In this document: piece after piece, positions 15,540 to 23,847 of the stretch
Layout of the letters: the number at the start of each line of letters is the position of its first letter
How positions within the stretch are numbered: the first letter of the stretch is position 1
Origin: an uncultured Bacteroidia bacterium
GTDB lineage: Bacteria; Bacteroidota; Bacteroidia; Bacteroidales; Prolixibacteraceae
Length of the DNA: 40,442 bases
Assembly (NCBI GenBank): GCA_903854235.1
Contig: CAINVV010000195.1
Span: 1 to 40,442 of the forward strand
Reading direction: 5' to 3'
Position numbers and translations under genes: made by a program
The notes under the pieces: model-generated
Told to the model about the DNA's origin: nothing
Database searches by the model: none
Seen by the model: the letters and a program-made list of their open reading frames with translations, nothing else

Positions 15540-15971
15540 ATGGCAAAAGAGCAGGCTGAAAAGCAAACAAGACTGGACGAGCGTTACCTTCGGATGGCAG
15601 CGGTGTGGGCCGAGAATTCCTATTGCAAACGCCGGCAGGTGGGTGCACTGCTGATCAAGAATAAAATGATTATCTCAGACGGTTACAACGGAACTCCCTC
15701 CGGGTTTGAGAATAATTGTGAGGATGAATCTGGTAAAACAAAGCCTTATGTGCTCCATGCCGAAGCCAATGCCATTACAAAAATTGCCAAATCGCACAAC
15801 AGCAGTGAGGGGGCTACGCTTTATGTCACCTCTTCTCCCTGCATTGAATGTGCTAAACTGATCATTCAGGCGGGAATTATCCGGGTCGTATTTTCTGAAT
15901 CTTATCGGCTCAATGATGGGATTGAATTGCTGGAAAGGGCAAACATTGAGGTGGTTAACCTGAATGGGTAA
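15540..15971 (+). CDS. dCMP deaminase family protein (zinc-dependent), 143 aa
   Basis: Deaminates dCMP to dUMP, feeding thymidylate synthesis in the cytoplasm. The zinc site is complete: HAEANAI (His ligand and catalytic Glu) and PCIECAK (two Cys ligands). The conserved WAENSYCKRRQVGALLIKN and DGYNGTPSGFENNCEDE segments are typical of Bacteroidota deoxycytidylate deaminases (ComEB-like). I chose ATG 15540 (MAKEQAEK) over ATG 15498 because family members start there, as I remember them, and because the promoter box lies at 15482-15489. It lies in the same direction as the flanking S41 protease genes, with gaps of 135 and 247 bases, so separate transcription is likely. Confidence 0.9.
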   Translation: MAKEQAEKQTRLDERYLRMAAVWAENSYCKRRQVGALLIKNKMIISDGYNGTPSGFENNCEDESGKTKPYVLHAEANAITKIAKSHNSSEGATLYVTSSPCIECAKLIIQAGIIRVVFSESYRLNDGIELLERANIEVVNLNG

Positions 15972-16218
15972 TTTGCAAGGTGTTCATGCAATCGGCATCA
16001 GAGGTAGCCTTGGCGCTTGCTTTCCGGTTATTTTCACTAAATCCTTCCATTTTTGTAATCCGCGGTCGAAAGGAGAGACCAATTGTAAATTGGCTTCAGT
16101 CCATCAAATGGTGGATCAAACAACTGGGACCAAATGAATATAACTTGTTTGGGTTGTCAACGTAGAAAAGCTGTGTACGTAAATGTCCAAAATTTAAAAA
16201 TTAGATACAATTCGTTAG

Positions 16219-17847
16219 ATGGAAAATAGCAACAGAAGATTATCAACCTGGGTTCCGGTTTTATTGGCTTTGACCCTTATTTTCGGTGTTTGGCTGGGGA
16301 TAAAATTGCAGAACAGAAGATTAGGGGCGATTTTGCCTGCGCAGCTTGGAAATAGGAGCAAACTCGATATGGTTATTAGTCTCATCGAAGGGAACTATGT
16401 GGATACCGTCAACTCCAGGAAAATGGTAGAGGAGGCGATTCCGGAGCTGCTCAAACAGCTCGATCCGCATACCACCTATATTCCTGCCAAGGAGATGCAG
16501 GGTGTTTCGGAAGAGATGTCAGGTAACTTTGGCGGAATTGGGGTGCAATTCTCCATTCAGAACGATACGGTGATGGTCATTGATGTAATTTCCGGAGGAC
16601 CCTCACAGAAATTGGGCATCCGCGCAGGCGATAGGATTGTGCGGGTCAATGATTCGACCCTTGTGGGGAAAAACGTCAAGAATGAACTGGTTTTCAGAAA
16701 ATTGCGCGGCCCCAAAGGTACCAAGGTGAAGGTTGGCATATGGCGGAAAGGTTTGCCCGATCTGCTTAGTTTTGACATTTCAAGAGGCGATATTCCGATC
16801 TACAGTGTCGATGTCTCTTATCTGGTAGACAACAAAACAGGCTATGTAAAAATTGGAAGGTTTGCAGAACATACCTACGAAGAGTTCATGGCAGCCCTGG
16901 CCAAACTGGACAGTGGCGGGGCTGAACAGATTATCATTGACCTTCGCGGGAATCCGGGAGGATATCTCAGTTCAGTCATCCGAATGGTCAATGAGGTACT
17001 CGACAAAGGAGAACTGATCGTCTATACTGCCGGAAGGACCCAGCCGAAAAGAGAATCTTTTGCCGAAAACCGTGGAAAATATTTCGGAAGGAGAATCGTG
17101 GTGATGGTCGATGAATATTCGGCATCCGCCAGTGAAATTTTTGCCGGAGCTATCCAGGACAACGACCGTGGAACCATCATTGGAAGAAGAACATTTGGCA
17201 AAGGTTTGGTTCAGGAACAGATTCCATTCTACGACGGTTCAGCCATCCGTCTTACTGTGGCAAGGTATTATACCCCTTCCGGCCGTTGCATCCAGCGACC
17301 ATACCTGAAGGGAACGGACGACTATTATGCCGATATTACCAGGCGTTTTGTTCATGGAGAGTTTGAACAGAAAGACAGCATCCACAATGCGGATACCGTG
17401 AAATATTTTACCCGCCTGAAAAGGGTGGTGTATGGTGGAGGCGGAATTATGCCGGATATTTTTGTTCCGGCTGATACTACGGGAAATTCATCCTATCTTT
17501 TCAAACTGATGCAAAAGGGATTGGTGTATCAATTTGCCTTTGATTATGCAGACAAACACCGGACAGAGTTGGCCCATCTTAAAACAGGAAGCGAATTTGC
17601 CGACCTGCTGCACAAGAGATCCATCCTGAACGAATTTCTGCAATATGCGGTCAAGAACGGAATCGCAAACAACCAGGCAGGGATAAAAACCTCCGGGAAA
17701 ATTATCGAGACACAACTAATGGCGTACATTGCCAGAAACATCATTGGGGAAGAGGGATTCTATAGCATCATCAGTACGATCGACAACACCTTGCAGGAGG
17801 CAGTAAAGAGCATCAACAACAAGGACAAGCTGGTTAGTGTGAACTGA
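16219..17847 (+). CDS. C-terminal processing protease, family S41 (CtpA-like), 542 aa
   Basis: A single N-terminal hydrophobic segment (residues 11-29) anchors or exports it. An N-terminal helical part is followed by GNFGGIGVQF and a PDZ domain (about 105-185, VISGGPSQKLGIRAGDRIVRVND), then the S41 core: LRGNPGG (242-248), Ser303 in SASASEIFAG and Lys328 in TFGK, again 25 residues apart as in Prc. After Lys328 comes the GLVQEQIPF strand and a C-terminal extension of about 200 residues. It acts in the periplasm on C-termini of envelope proteins. ATG 16219 opens directly before the membrane segment. It ends at a strong bidirectional terminator. It is the second S41 protease in 4 kb and not closely similar to the first outside the core. 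Confidence 0.93.
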   Translation: MENSNRRLSTWVPVLLALTLIFGVWLGIKLQNRRLGAILPAQLGNRSKLDMVISLIEGNYVDTVNSRKMVEEAIPELLKQLDPHTTYIPAKEMQGVSEEMSGNFGGIGVQFSIQNDTVMVIDVISGGPSQKLGIRAGDRIVRVNDSTLVGKNVKNELVFRKLRGPKGTKVKVGIWRKGLPDLLSFDISRGDIPIYSVDVSYLVDNKTGYVKIGRFAEHTYEEFMAALAKLDSGGAEQIIIDLRGNPGGYLSSVIRMVNEVLDKGELIVYTAGRTQPKRESFAENRGKYFGRRIVVMVDEYSASASEIFAGAIQDNDRGTIIGRRTFGKGLVQEQIPFYDGSAIRLTVARYYTPSGRCIQRPYLKGTDDYYADITRRFVHGEFEQKDSIHNADTVKYFTRLKRVVYGGGGIMPDIFVPADTTGNSSYLFKLMQKGLVYQFAFDYADKHRTELAHLKTGSEFADLLHKRSILNEFLQYAVKNGIANNQAGIKTSGKIIETQLMAYIARNIIGEEGFYSIISTIDNTLQEAVKSINNKDKLVSVN

Positions 17848-17873
17848 TATCCATCACTCTCTGCGGTGGATAA

Positions 17874-17917
17874 AAAATAAAAATGTGGATGAGCCAACTC
17901 ATCCACATTTTTATTTT
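17874..17917. terminator. Bidirectional terminator, perfect 20-bp stem
   Basis: Bases 17874-17893 pair perfectly with 17898-17917 around loop CCAA. The core GTGGATGAG / CTCATCCAC is flanked by A-rich and T-rich arms, so it works as an intrinsic terminator on either strand. It sits between the convergent protease gene (plus) and the small helical protein gene (minus). Confidence 0.9.
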
Positions 17918-18020
17918 AAAAATATTTGGACCTGAAAAAATGGGCTTGCGACTTGTTACAAAAAAAATCAGGTTATCCCTGGTGAATCAGGAAAAAATCT
18001 TGAGAGGTCTATCCAGATAC

Positions 18021-18302
18021 CTACTGCACCAGATTTTCCAGCTTTTTATAGGCTTCATTGACTCCTTCAACATAATCCTTTTTCAGCTTGCTGTAAAAGG
18101 CCTTCACCAGTTTTGGATTGGCTTTCCCATCGGGATTGTTTATTTTGTCAACAGAGCTGTTGTGCAGTTCCACCACCTGATCAATGACAGCCATGGCCTC
18201 CATTTCCTTGCCATTGAAGGTCTGTACGAAATCGATGCAGTCACCGATCATCTGGGAAGATAGAAATCCTATCTCTTTCTTAAGTTGTCTGATACTTGCC
18301 AT
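18021..18302 (-). CDS. Small helical protein of unknown function, 93 aa
   Basis: No signal peptide and no membrane segment. Nearly the whole chain looks alpha-helical: two long helices (IRQLKKEIGFLSSQMIGDCIDFVQTF and LVKAFYSKLKKDYVEGVNEAYKKLENL) around a polar linker with NPDGKANP. I know no function. It starts 18 bases after the Ig-like lipoprotein gene, so it is probably the last gene of that operon. A clean ATG start and a terminator just downstream support it as a real gene. Confidence 0.75.
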   Translation of the reverse strand: MASIRQLKKEIGFLSSQMIGDCIDFVQTFNGKEMEAMAVIDQVVELHNSSVDKINNPDGKANPKLVKAFYSKLKKDYVEGVNEAYKKLENLVQ

Positions 18303-18320
18303 AATGCTTGATTGTATTGG

Positions 18321-20195
18321 TTAAAATAAATTTGATTTTTGTGGAGCGTTCTTCTTTTTCTTCTTTGCGAGCTTGTCGGCTTCCTCCTCGGCATCGACAA
18401 TTTTCTTTCTGAAAACAAGCGGATCGGGGAGTACCCAGGTATCCTTATTGTCCCAATTTGACCGTACCTTGATCACACTCAGGTAGTAGCATACTTCCTC
18501 CGGTTCCAGATTTTCCTTCAGGTTTCCGGTATCCCATTTGCCGTTGTTGTTTCTGTCAAAAATGGCCTTTAGCAGGTATTTCTTTGGCTCAAGGAACGGC
18601 AGGATAATTTCCTGATCCTTTTCAATCCGGACTGATTTAAGGATGTGTTCATCTTTGTTGTTCTCCAAAACCTGAATGATGGTTGGCCCTTTGACATTCT
18701 TCACGGAAAAAATTATTTTCCCGTAATGTTCTTCTTCCTGCGTTTTAAAATCAGCCTTGATGGCTTTAGCATAAAGCCCATAGACAGTATGTATGGCAGT
18801 CGAGTCAACATCAAGCCGGTATGCAGTGGCAAAGTCCCAAGGGTAAGTGATCTGGTAACGCCGTAAATTCAGGGTATCAGGCTTTATTTTAGGGGTTATT
18901 CTAATGTAGGTGGTATCTTTCTTTACATACAAATAAATTTTCGAAGTATCGACCGACAGGAAGGGTTCGGGAGACTCGAGGAGGATACTCCGGTAGGTAT
19001 CCAGTGCACCGGCAAGGTTGGTGGTCAGATTGACACTTTTGGCTTCGGAGATAATTTTCCTGCGCTGGTTGTGTTTGTTTTTCTCTTGCTTTACGATCAA
19101 ATCTTCCGAGAGGTACAATTTGATGGTGTCTTTCTTGTGAAAGAATTTTCCCAGACTGTCTTGCTGGAGATAGGTCAGCCTCAGGGCAAGGGTATCTCTT
19201 TTGTAGACCATTGAATCGGTTATCCAGACTTTCAGGGTATCGGCTTTTTTAGATTTTTCAATCAGGTTCCATTTGCCCTTTGGATGGGCATTTAGTACCT
19301 CTATGTTAAAGGTATCAGCCGTAGAGGCCGTGAAGGTAAGGTCTACAATTTTGCGGCTTGGTCTTTCGTATTTATCCAGATGAAGGTCGAACCCCTTTTC
19401 GAAAAAGAGCGAAAAATTGAGCGGATCGGGATAAAATCTGGTTTTTCCAAGTACCACCAACGTATCTGATCCTGTTACTACTGTATCCCTTTTGGGCTGA
19501 AATTCGGCATAGGGGGTAATTCGCTTGTCGAGAAAAGCAATGGAATCGACTCCTGAGGTATATTTCAGATTGTTGTCGATGTCACTCATCGCAAAAATCT
19601 GAAAACTGGTGGCCGGGAGATTGGTAATGGCAAAAAATCCCTGTCCGTTCGTTTTGCCCACAAAGTCGGGTCTCGTCTTGTGGATCAAAGTGTCTGAGGC
19701 TCCTTTGTACAGCAGGATGTAACAATTTTTTGCAGGCTCTAGGGTAAAGGCATCCCTGACAAATCCTACGATTCGGAGGGTATCCAGATCCGGTCCTGTA
19801 GAAAAGGCCAGCCGAAGATTTTTGTATTTATTTTTTTCATTGTTGTCGACAATTCCGTCTTTGAAATCGAGCGAATAGGTGGTATTCGGATGCAGTTTTT
19901 CGCCCAGGTCCACGATAAAAGTTTTCCCCTTGGTCTTGAAACTAGGTTTCTTGGTGGTGGGAGGGGAGACGATGAATTTGTCATTCAATTCATCTGCAAC
20001 GACAAACTCATTGAAGGTAATTCTGATTTTGTTCTCCTTGAAATTGGTTTGATTGGCCTCAGGAATACTCTTGACAATGACTGGAGGTTGCTTATCTTTT
20101 GGGCCACCCTTGGGCATTCCCATGTTGGCGCAGGAATAAACGAGTACCAAAGGGATCAGGACTGAAGCAACAAAATGTAAAACCCTCTTGATCAC
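18321..20195 (-). CDS. Ig-like domain lipoprotein, 624 aa
   Basis: Lipoprotein signal peptide, lipobox VYSC with cysteine at residue 22, followed by GMPKGGPKDKQPPVIVKSIPEANQTNF. This opening matches the SbsA-like Ig domain (Big_5) lipoproteins of Bacteroidota. A first Ig-like domain covers about 37-133 (IRITFNEFVV to LRLAFSTG). The next region (about 135-235) resembles a carboxypeptidase-regulatory-like fold with FAMSDIDNNLKYTSG. The C-terminal part includes another such fold with FDRNNNGKWDTG near 560. The C-terminus is lysine-rich. The start is GTG at 20195; no in-frame ATG fits the signal peptide. It lies 86 bases after the DUF4270 gene and 18 bases before the 93-aa gene. A surface or periplasmic structural role is inferred. 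Confidence 0.85.
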   Translation of the reverse strand: MIKRVLHFVASVLIPLVLVYSCANMGMPKGGPKDKQPPVIVKSIPEANQTNFKENKIRITFNEFVVADELNDKFIVSPPTTKKPSFKTKGKTFIVDLGEKLHPNTTYSLDFKDGIVDNNEKNKYKNLRLAFSTGPDLDTLRIVGFVRDAFTLEPAKNCYILLYKGASDTLIHKTRPDFVGKTNGQGFFAITNLPATSFQIFAMSDIDNNLKYTSGVDSIAFLDKRITPYAEFQPKRDTVVTGSDTLVVLGKTRFYPDPLNFSLFFEKGFDLHLDKYERPSRKIVDLTFTASTADTFNIEVLNAHPKGKWNLIEKSKKADTLKVWITDSMVYKRDTLALRLTYLQQDSLGKFFHKKDTIKLYLSEDLIVKQEKNKHNQRRKIISEAKSVNLTTNLAGALDTYRSILLESPEPFLSVDTSKIYLYVKKDTTYIRITPKIKPDTLNLRRYQITYPWDFATAYRLDVDSTAIHTVYGLYAKAIKADFKTQEEEHYGKIIFSVKNVKGPTIIQVLENNKDEHILKSVRIEKDQEIILPFLEPKKYLLKAIFDRNNNGKWDTGNLKENLEPEEVCYYLSVIKVRSNWDNKDTWVLPDPLVFRKKIVDAEEEADKLAKKKKKNAPQKSNLF

Positions 20196-20281
20196 GGCTC
20201 GTTTAATTTTCGTTTTTAGCTCAGTTCCAGTCAGGCAGAATCCTTACGGAACCTCTGGGATAAACGCTGAGGTTCTTTTGG

Positions 20282-21592
20282 TTACTGGTATCGCGTGTAT
20301 TTGATAAACAATTGCATGGGTTTGGTGCTGTTGGCTCCCTTCAGAACGACCCGGTAGGGAGAACCCTTCCTGTCAGCAGCGACAAGGTAGAGACTGGTGT
20401 TGTCAATTTCTCTCTTCATAATCAGTTCCAGATGTCTGGTAATGTTGAAGGTGTAGCTGGCACTCGTGGGATCGTACGATCCACCGTAGTAACTGCTGGA
20501 TAATTCACTGTCTTTTGGGAAAACTTCGTTGCCGGTACTATCGATGTATTTCAGATACAAGGTGGAAGGAATGGGGTAACGCTGAGGATCTGAGGCCAGC
20601 GTATCCACGAATACGGTCAATGCAGCACGGCTGATGACATACTGGGTGGAGTCTTTCCATTTGCCCAGTGATGGGATGTTGATCTTTACTTTGGTCCCGG
20701 CAAATGGTTGCAGGTAGTTCAAGCTGTCCTGAATGACCTCCTGATTCATGTGCGCAAAGAATGAGCTTCTACTGTAATCGTGGGAATAGGAGGCAATATT
20801 GGCCGAATTGGCGGTCACATTGTAAGAACTGAAAAGGGAGTCTTTTTTTGCCGTATGGTAATAGACACCGATGGCTGATCCTGTTGTAGATAAGCCAATC
20901 AGGGTACCTCTTCTTCCTACCGGGGAAGCTTCTATGTAAATTCCTTTGAGGTGTTTCAAAAATTCGTCGTTGGAGATCATCTGTAGTGAATCCATCTTGA
21001 GCAACCGGTTCCCGAAGGCTGGATCGAGCTGGAAACGGATGTATTGGGTGGTAGTATCTGTAACGGCTGAGTCTGTTTTGAATTTCGGTATGAAATTCAC
21101 AGAGCCGAGGGGCGTAGTCGAAGAGATGGATTTCAGTTTGAAGGAGGAGAGATATTTGGCATCGAAATCCAAATCTCCCGTCAGCTCATAGGCTTTAAAA
21201 GTCTGAACAGAAGTAGTATCTCCGTAGATCCGTTTGTAGGTAAGTCGTAACACCGTTGAATCAAGGACGGCAGTTTTATCGAAATCGGGATTGGAATACA
21301 AACGATATTGAGCCGCAAATCCGCCATCCGTACGCCCAAAGAGTGGATCATTTAAACTTCCTATGTAGTTGAAGTTAGGATTATCCACCCTGACTTTCTC
21401 ATCGGTAAAGGTAAATGATTGGATGGTTTTTGATTCACTGTAGTTTTTTGAATAGACGACAGTACTCCCTGGAATGAGACTTTTCCCGAGGCCTACATCG
21501 CCGCTTTTACAACCTGTGATCAAAAATGAAACTATAATTAGAGCCCCTACCAGGGCGGAAGATTCAAAATTTCTGTTTTTCAATGGAATCAA
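20282..21592 (-). CDS. DUF4270 domain lipoprotein, 436 aa
   Basis: Exported lipoprotein of unknown function. The lipobox ITGC gives the acylated cysteine at residue 28. The segment YIGSLNDPLFGRTDGGFAAQYRL and the later YNFNITRHLELI-type strand near the C-terminus are typical of DUF4270, a family that in Bacteroidota usually lies next to the short glycogen-synthase-like gene, as here. The start must be TTG at 21592: an in-frame TAA lies nine codons upstream and no ATG precedes the signal peptide. The gene starts 24 bases after the glycogen-synthase-like stop, so the two are co-transcribed. Confidence 0.88.
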   Translation of the reverse strand: MIPLKNRNFESSALVGALIIVSFLITGCKSGDVGLGKSLIPGSTVVYSKNYSESKTIQSFTFTDEKVRVDNPNFNYIGSLNDPLFGRTDGGFAAQYRLYSNPDFDKTAVLDSTVLRLTYKRIYGDTTSVQTFKAYELTGDLDFDAKYLSSFKLKSISSTTPLGSVNFIPKFKTDSAVTDTTTQYIRFQLDPAFGNRLLKMDSLQMISNDEFLKHLKGIYIEASPVGRRGTLIGLSTTGSAIGVYYHTAKKDSLFSSYNVTANSANIASYSHDYSRSSFFAHMNQEVIQDSLNYLQPFAGTKVKINIPSLGKWKDSTQYVISRAALTVFVDTLASDPQRYPIPSTLYLKYIDSTGNEVFPKDSELSSSYYGGSYDPTSASYTFNITRHLELIMKREIDNTSLYLVAADRKGSPYRVVLKGANSTKPMQLFIKYTRYQ

Positions 21593-21616
21593 CTTATTTA
21601 GTAAAACCGGCGCAAA

Positions 21617-22420
21617 TTATAAAATTTTATTGTAAAAGTCGAAGTAGGAATCGATGTAACTCTCTTTTGGCTGAAAATCGAGAAATTGCATTCCTGACGC
21701 TTTAATGTGTTGCTCGATGTTGGAATTGATCACTGAACTTCCCTTGATCACCGCATCTGAATTGGCTAGGGCCAGCTTGGTGTAATTTTCAAAGGTTGGG
21801 TCACTTATGACGGAAATATCCTCCAGATTGATACCATCTTCGGCAATTTTACGGGCCATCTCACCGTTCAGCGGATGCTCAAACTGATCGTTGTAAACGG
21901 AATAAACGATTCGTGTGTTGGCGAACAATGGATTGTCCTTGTATGTCTTTTTTACAAACAAGGGGACCATTCCGGTGAACCATCCATGGCAATGGATGAT
22001 ATCTGGCGACCAACGAAGCTTGATGACAGTTTCAAGCACGCCACGGGCAAAGAAAATGGCGCGTTCATCGTTGTCTTCAAAATCAACCCCATTCTCATCC
22101 TGAAGGGAATACTTTCTTTGAAAATAGTCCTCGTTGTCTATAAAATAGACCTGCATTCTAGCCGCCTGAATAGAGGCCACCTTGATGATCAACGGGTGAT
22201 CGTTGTCGTTGATAATCAAATTCATTCCAGAAAGGCGGATCACTTCGTGGAGTTGGTTTCTGCGCTCGTTTACGTTTCCGAAACGTGGCATGAAGGTACG
22301 GATCTCTTTTCCCCGTTCCTGAATTCCCTGAGGCAGATATCGTCCAATTTCGGAAATCTCTGATTCAGGGAGATACGGCGTGATTTCTTGTGAGATAAAT
22401 AGAACCTTCTTTTTTTCCAT
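21617..22420 (-). CDS. Glycogen/starch synthase-like protein, N-terminal GT5 domain only, 267 aa
   Basis: It has the N-terminal Rossmann half of GlgA (GT5): KVLFISQEITPYLPESEISEIGRYLP, RTFMPRFGNVNERR, YFIDNEDYFQRKYS, the HCHGWFTGMVPLFVK motif equivalent to the HDWQAG region, and VYSVYNDQFEHPL. It lacks the C-terminal nucleotide-sugar half (GlgA is about 470-530 residues). The N-terminal KTGG loop that binds ADP-glucose is replaced by LPESEIS. I therefore doubt it is a glycogen synthase, although annotation pipelines usually call it that. An AAAGGA sequence directly precedes ATG 22420. It heads an operon with the DUF4270 lipoprotein and is divergent from panC. Confidence 0.85.
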   Translation of the reverse strand: MEKKKVLFISQEITPYLPESEISEIGRYLPQGIQERGKEIRTFMPRFGNVNERRNQLHEVIRLSGMNLIINDNDHPLIIKVASIQAARMQVYFIDNEDYFQRKYSLQDENGVDFEDNDERAIFFARGVLETVIKLRWSPDIIHCHGWFTGMVPLFVKKTYKDNPLFANTRIVYSVYNDQFEHPLNGEMARKIAEDGINLEDISVISDPTFENYTKLALANSDAVIKGSSVINSNIEQHIKASGMQFLDFQPKESYIDSYFDFYNKIL

Positions 22421-22606
22421 TCCTTTAACTTAAAATGTTTTGCAAAAATATATAAAATTTCCGCAACTTTCAATCATTTGTAAGATGCCAAAAGTTAAAC
22501 TAAGTGAAAGTGAACTAAAGAGACTAAAGTGAACCTCTGTTCAGTCGTTATAAGGGGAGGTGCAGAAGTACTTTGGTCCGATGGCGCATCCTAGTCACTT
22601 TTTATA

Positions 22607-22614
22607 TAACTTTG
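22607..22614 (+). promoter_or_regulatory. TAnnTTTG -7 box of panC
   Basis: TAACTTTG matches the Bacteroidota -7 consensus exactly, 20 bases before ATG 22635. No clear TTTG is found at the ideal -33 distance; the nearest (22572-22575) is too far. Confidence 0.55.
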
Positions 22615-22634
22615 CGTATTGATTCTAAGTTTGG

Positions 22635-23480
22635 ATGGAGCTTTTCAAGACAAAAAAGGAGTTGGAGTTCGCTTTGGACCGGGAACGCAACGCGGGCCAC
22701 AGTGTAGGTTTTGTGCCTACCATGGGAGCGTTGCACGAAGGGCATCTTTCGCTTGTGGCCAGGGCTGGAGCCGAGAATGACACGGTCGTCGTCTCGATCT
22801 TCGTTAATCCGAATCAGTTCAACGATCCAAATGACCTTAAGCATTACCCCAGAACGCTGGAGTCCGATTTGGCCCTTCTTGGTTCTCTTCGTTGTGATTA
22901 TCTGTTTTTTCCGGATGTTACCGAGATTTATCCCGAACCAGATACCAGAAAATTTGATTTCGGAGCGTTGGAGAGGGTTATGGAGGGAAGATTCAGACCC
23001 GGACATTTCAATGGAGTTGCACAGGTGGTAAGCAGATTGTTTGACATCGTTCGTCCCGATAAAGCCTATTTTGGGCAGAAAGATTTTCAGCAATGTTCGA
23101 TCATTAAGAAAATGTGCATCTTGTTGAAATCGCCAATTGTCATCGTTCCCTGTGACATTGTCAGAGAGCGCGACGGACTGGCGATGAGCTCCAGAAATTC
23201 CCTGCTTACAGCCGCTCACAAAGCTGTTGCACCACAAATTTACCGTATCTTGCAGGAGGCTCAACAGGAATCGGTTTTTTCCACTCCGGAGGAGGTGAAA
23301 ATGGGGGTGTATGATAAAATTGGAAAAATTGCCTTACTTCGCCTTGAATATTTTGAAATTGTGGATGAACTGACTCTCCAGCCCATCGCTTCCTGGGAAC
23401 AGGAGGGAACAAAAGTTGGATGCATCGCTGTGTATGCGGGGCAAGTTCGTTTGATCGACAACCTAGTTTTTGATAAATAA
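22635..23480 (+). CDS. panC: Pantothenate synthetase (pantoate-beta-alanine ligase)
   Basis: Joins pantoate and beta-alanine with ATP to make pantothenate in the cytoplasm, the last step before coenzyme A synthesis. The HIGH-type motif is in FVPTMGALHEGHLSL (residues 27-40). Other family segments are SIFVNPNQFNDPNDLKHYPRT, MEGRFRPGHFNGVAQVVSRLF, KAYFGQKDFQQ and the KMSKS-like MSSRN. The 281-residue length is usual. It starts at the ATG 20 bases after a -7 promoter box and is followed 11 bases later by panD, which supplies its beta-alanine. Confidence 0.96.
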   Translation: MELFKTKKELEFALDRERNAGHSVGFVPTMGALHEGHLSLVARAGAENDTVVVSIFVNPNQFNDPNDLKHYPRTLESDLALLGSLRCDYLFFPDVTEIYPEPDTRKFDFGALERVMEGRFRPGHFNGVAQVVSRLFDIVRPDKAYFGQKDFQQCSIIKKMCILLKSPIVIVPCDIVRERDGLAMSSRNSLLTAAHKAVAPQIYRILQEAQQESVFSTPEEVKMGVYDKIGKIALLRLEYFEIVDELTLQPIASWEQEGTKVGCIAVYAGQVRLIDNLVFDK

Positions 23481-23491
23481 CAAAATTTTAG

Positions 23492-23842
23492 ATGTTTATA
23501 GAAGTTTGCAAATCGAAAATTCACCGTGTCACCGTAACTGGGGCTGATTTACAATATGTGGGAAGCATTACCATTGATGAAGCGTTGATGGAAGCAGCCA
23601 ACCTGATTGAAAATGAGAAGGTGCAGATCGTCAACATCAACAATGGCGAACGATTCGAAACCTATGTCATCCGCGGAAAAAGAAAATCAGGAGACATTAT
23701 TCTCAATGGGCCTGCCGCACGAAAAGTGATGGCCGGAGATGTCATCATCATTGTCTCCTATGCGACGATGGATTTTGAAGAGGCGAAAACTTTTGTACCC
23801 TGCATCATCTTTCCAGATACTGAAACCAACAGGCTGATATAA
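23492..23842 (+). CDS. panD: Aspartate 1-decarboxylase
   Basis: Pyruvoyl enzyme that decarboxylates L-aspartate to beta-alanine. The proenzyme self-cleaves between Gly24 and Ser25 (YVGSIT), the family-wide position, so Ser25 becomes the pyruvoyl group. [10 protein letters not shown] before it, [10 protein letters not shown] and the GPAARK segment (Tyr58-type region) are conserved. The 116-residue length is usual. It lies 11 bases after panC and 5 bases before the TTG start of radA; all three are probably on one transcript. Confidence 0.96.
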   Translation: MFIEVCKSKIHRVTVTGADLQYVGSITIDEALMEAANLIENEKVQIVNINNGERFETYVIRGKRKSGDIILNGPAARKVMAGDVIIIVSYATMDFEEAKTFVPCIIFPDTETNRLI

Positions 23843-23847
23843 ACCAA

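Noticed and set aside
15980-16165. Possible 61-aa gene between the deaminase and CtpA-like protease
   Set aside because: No signal, domain or neighbour support; probably chance.
22602-23264. Minus-strand open frame of 220 codons
   Set aside because: Antisense to panC, whose motifs are all intact; no independent start context.
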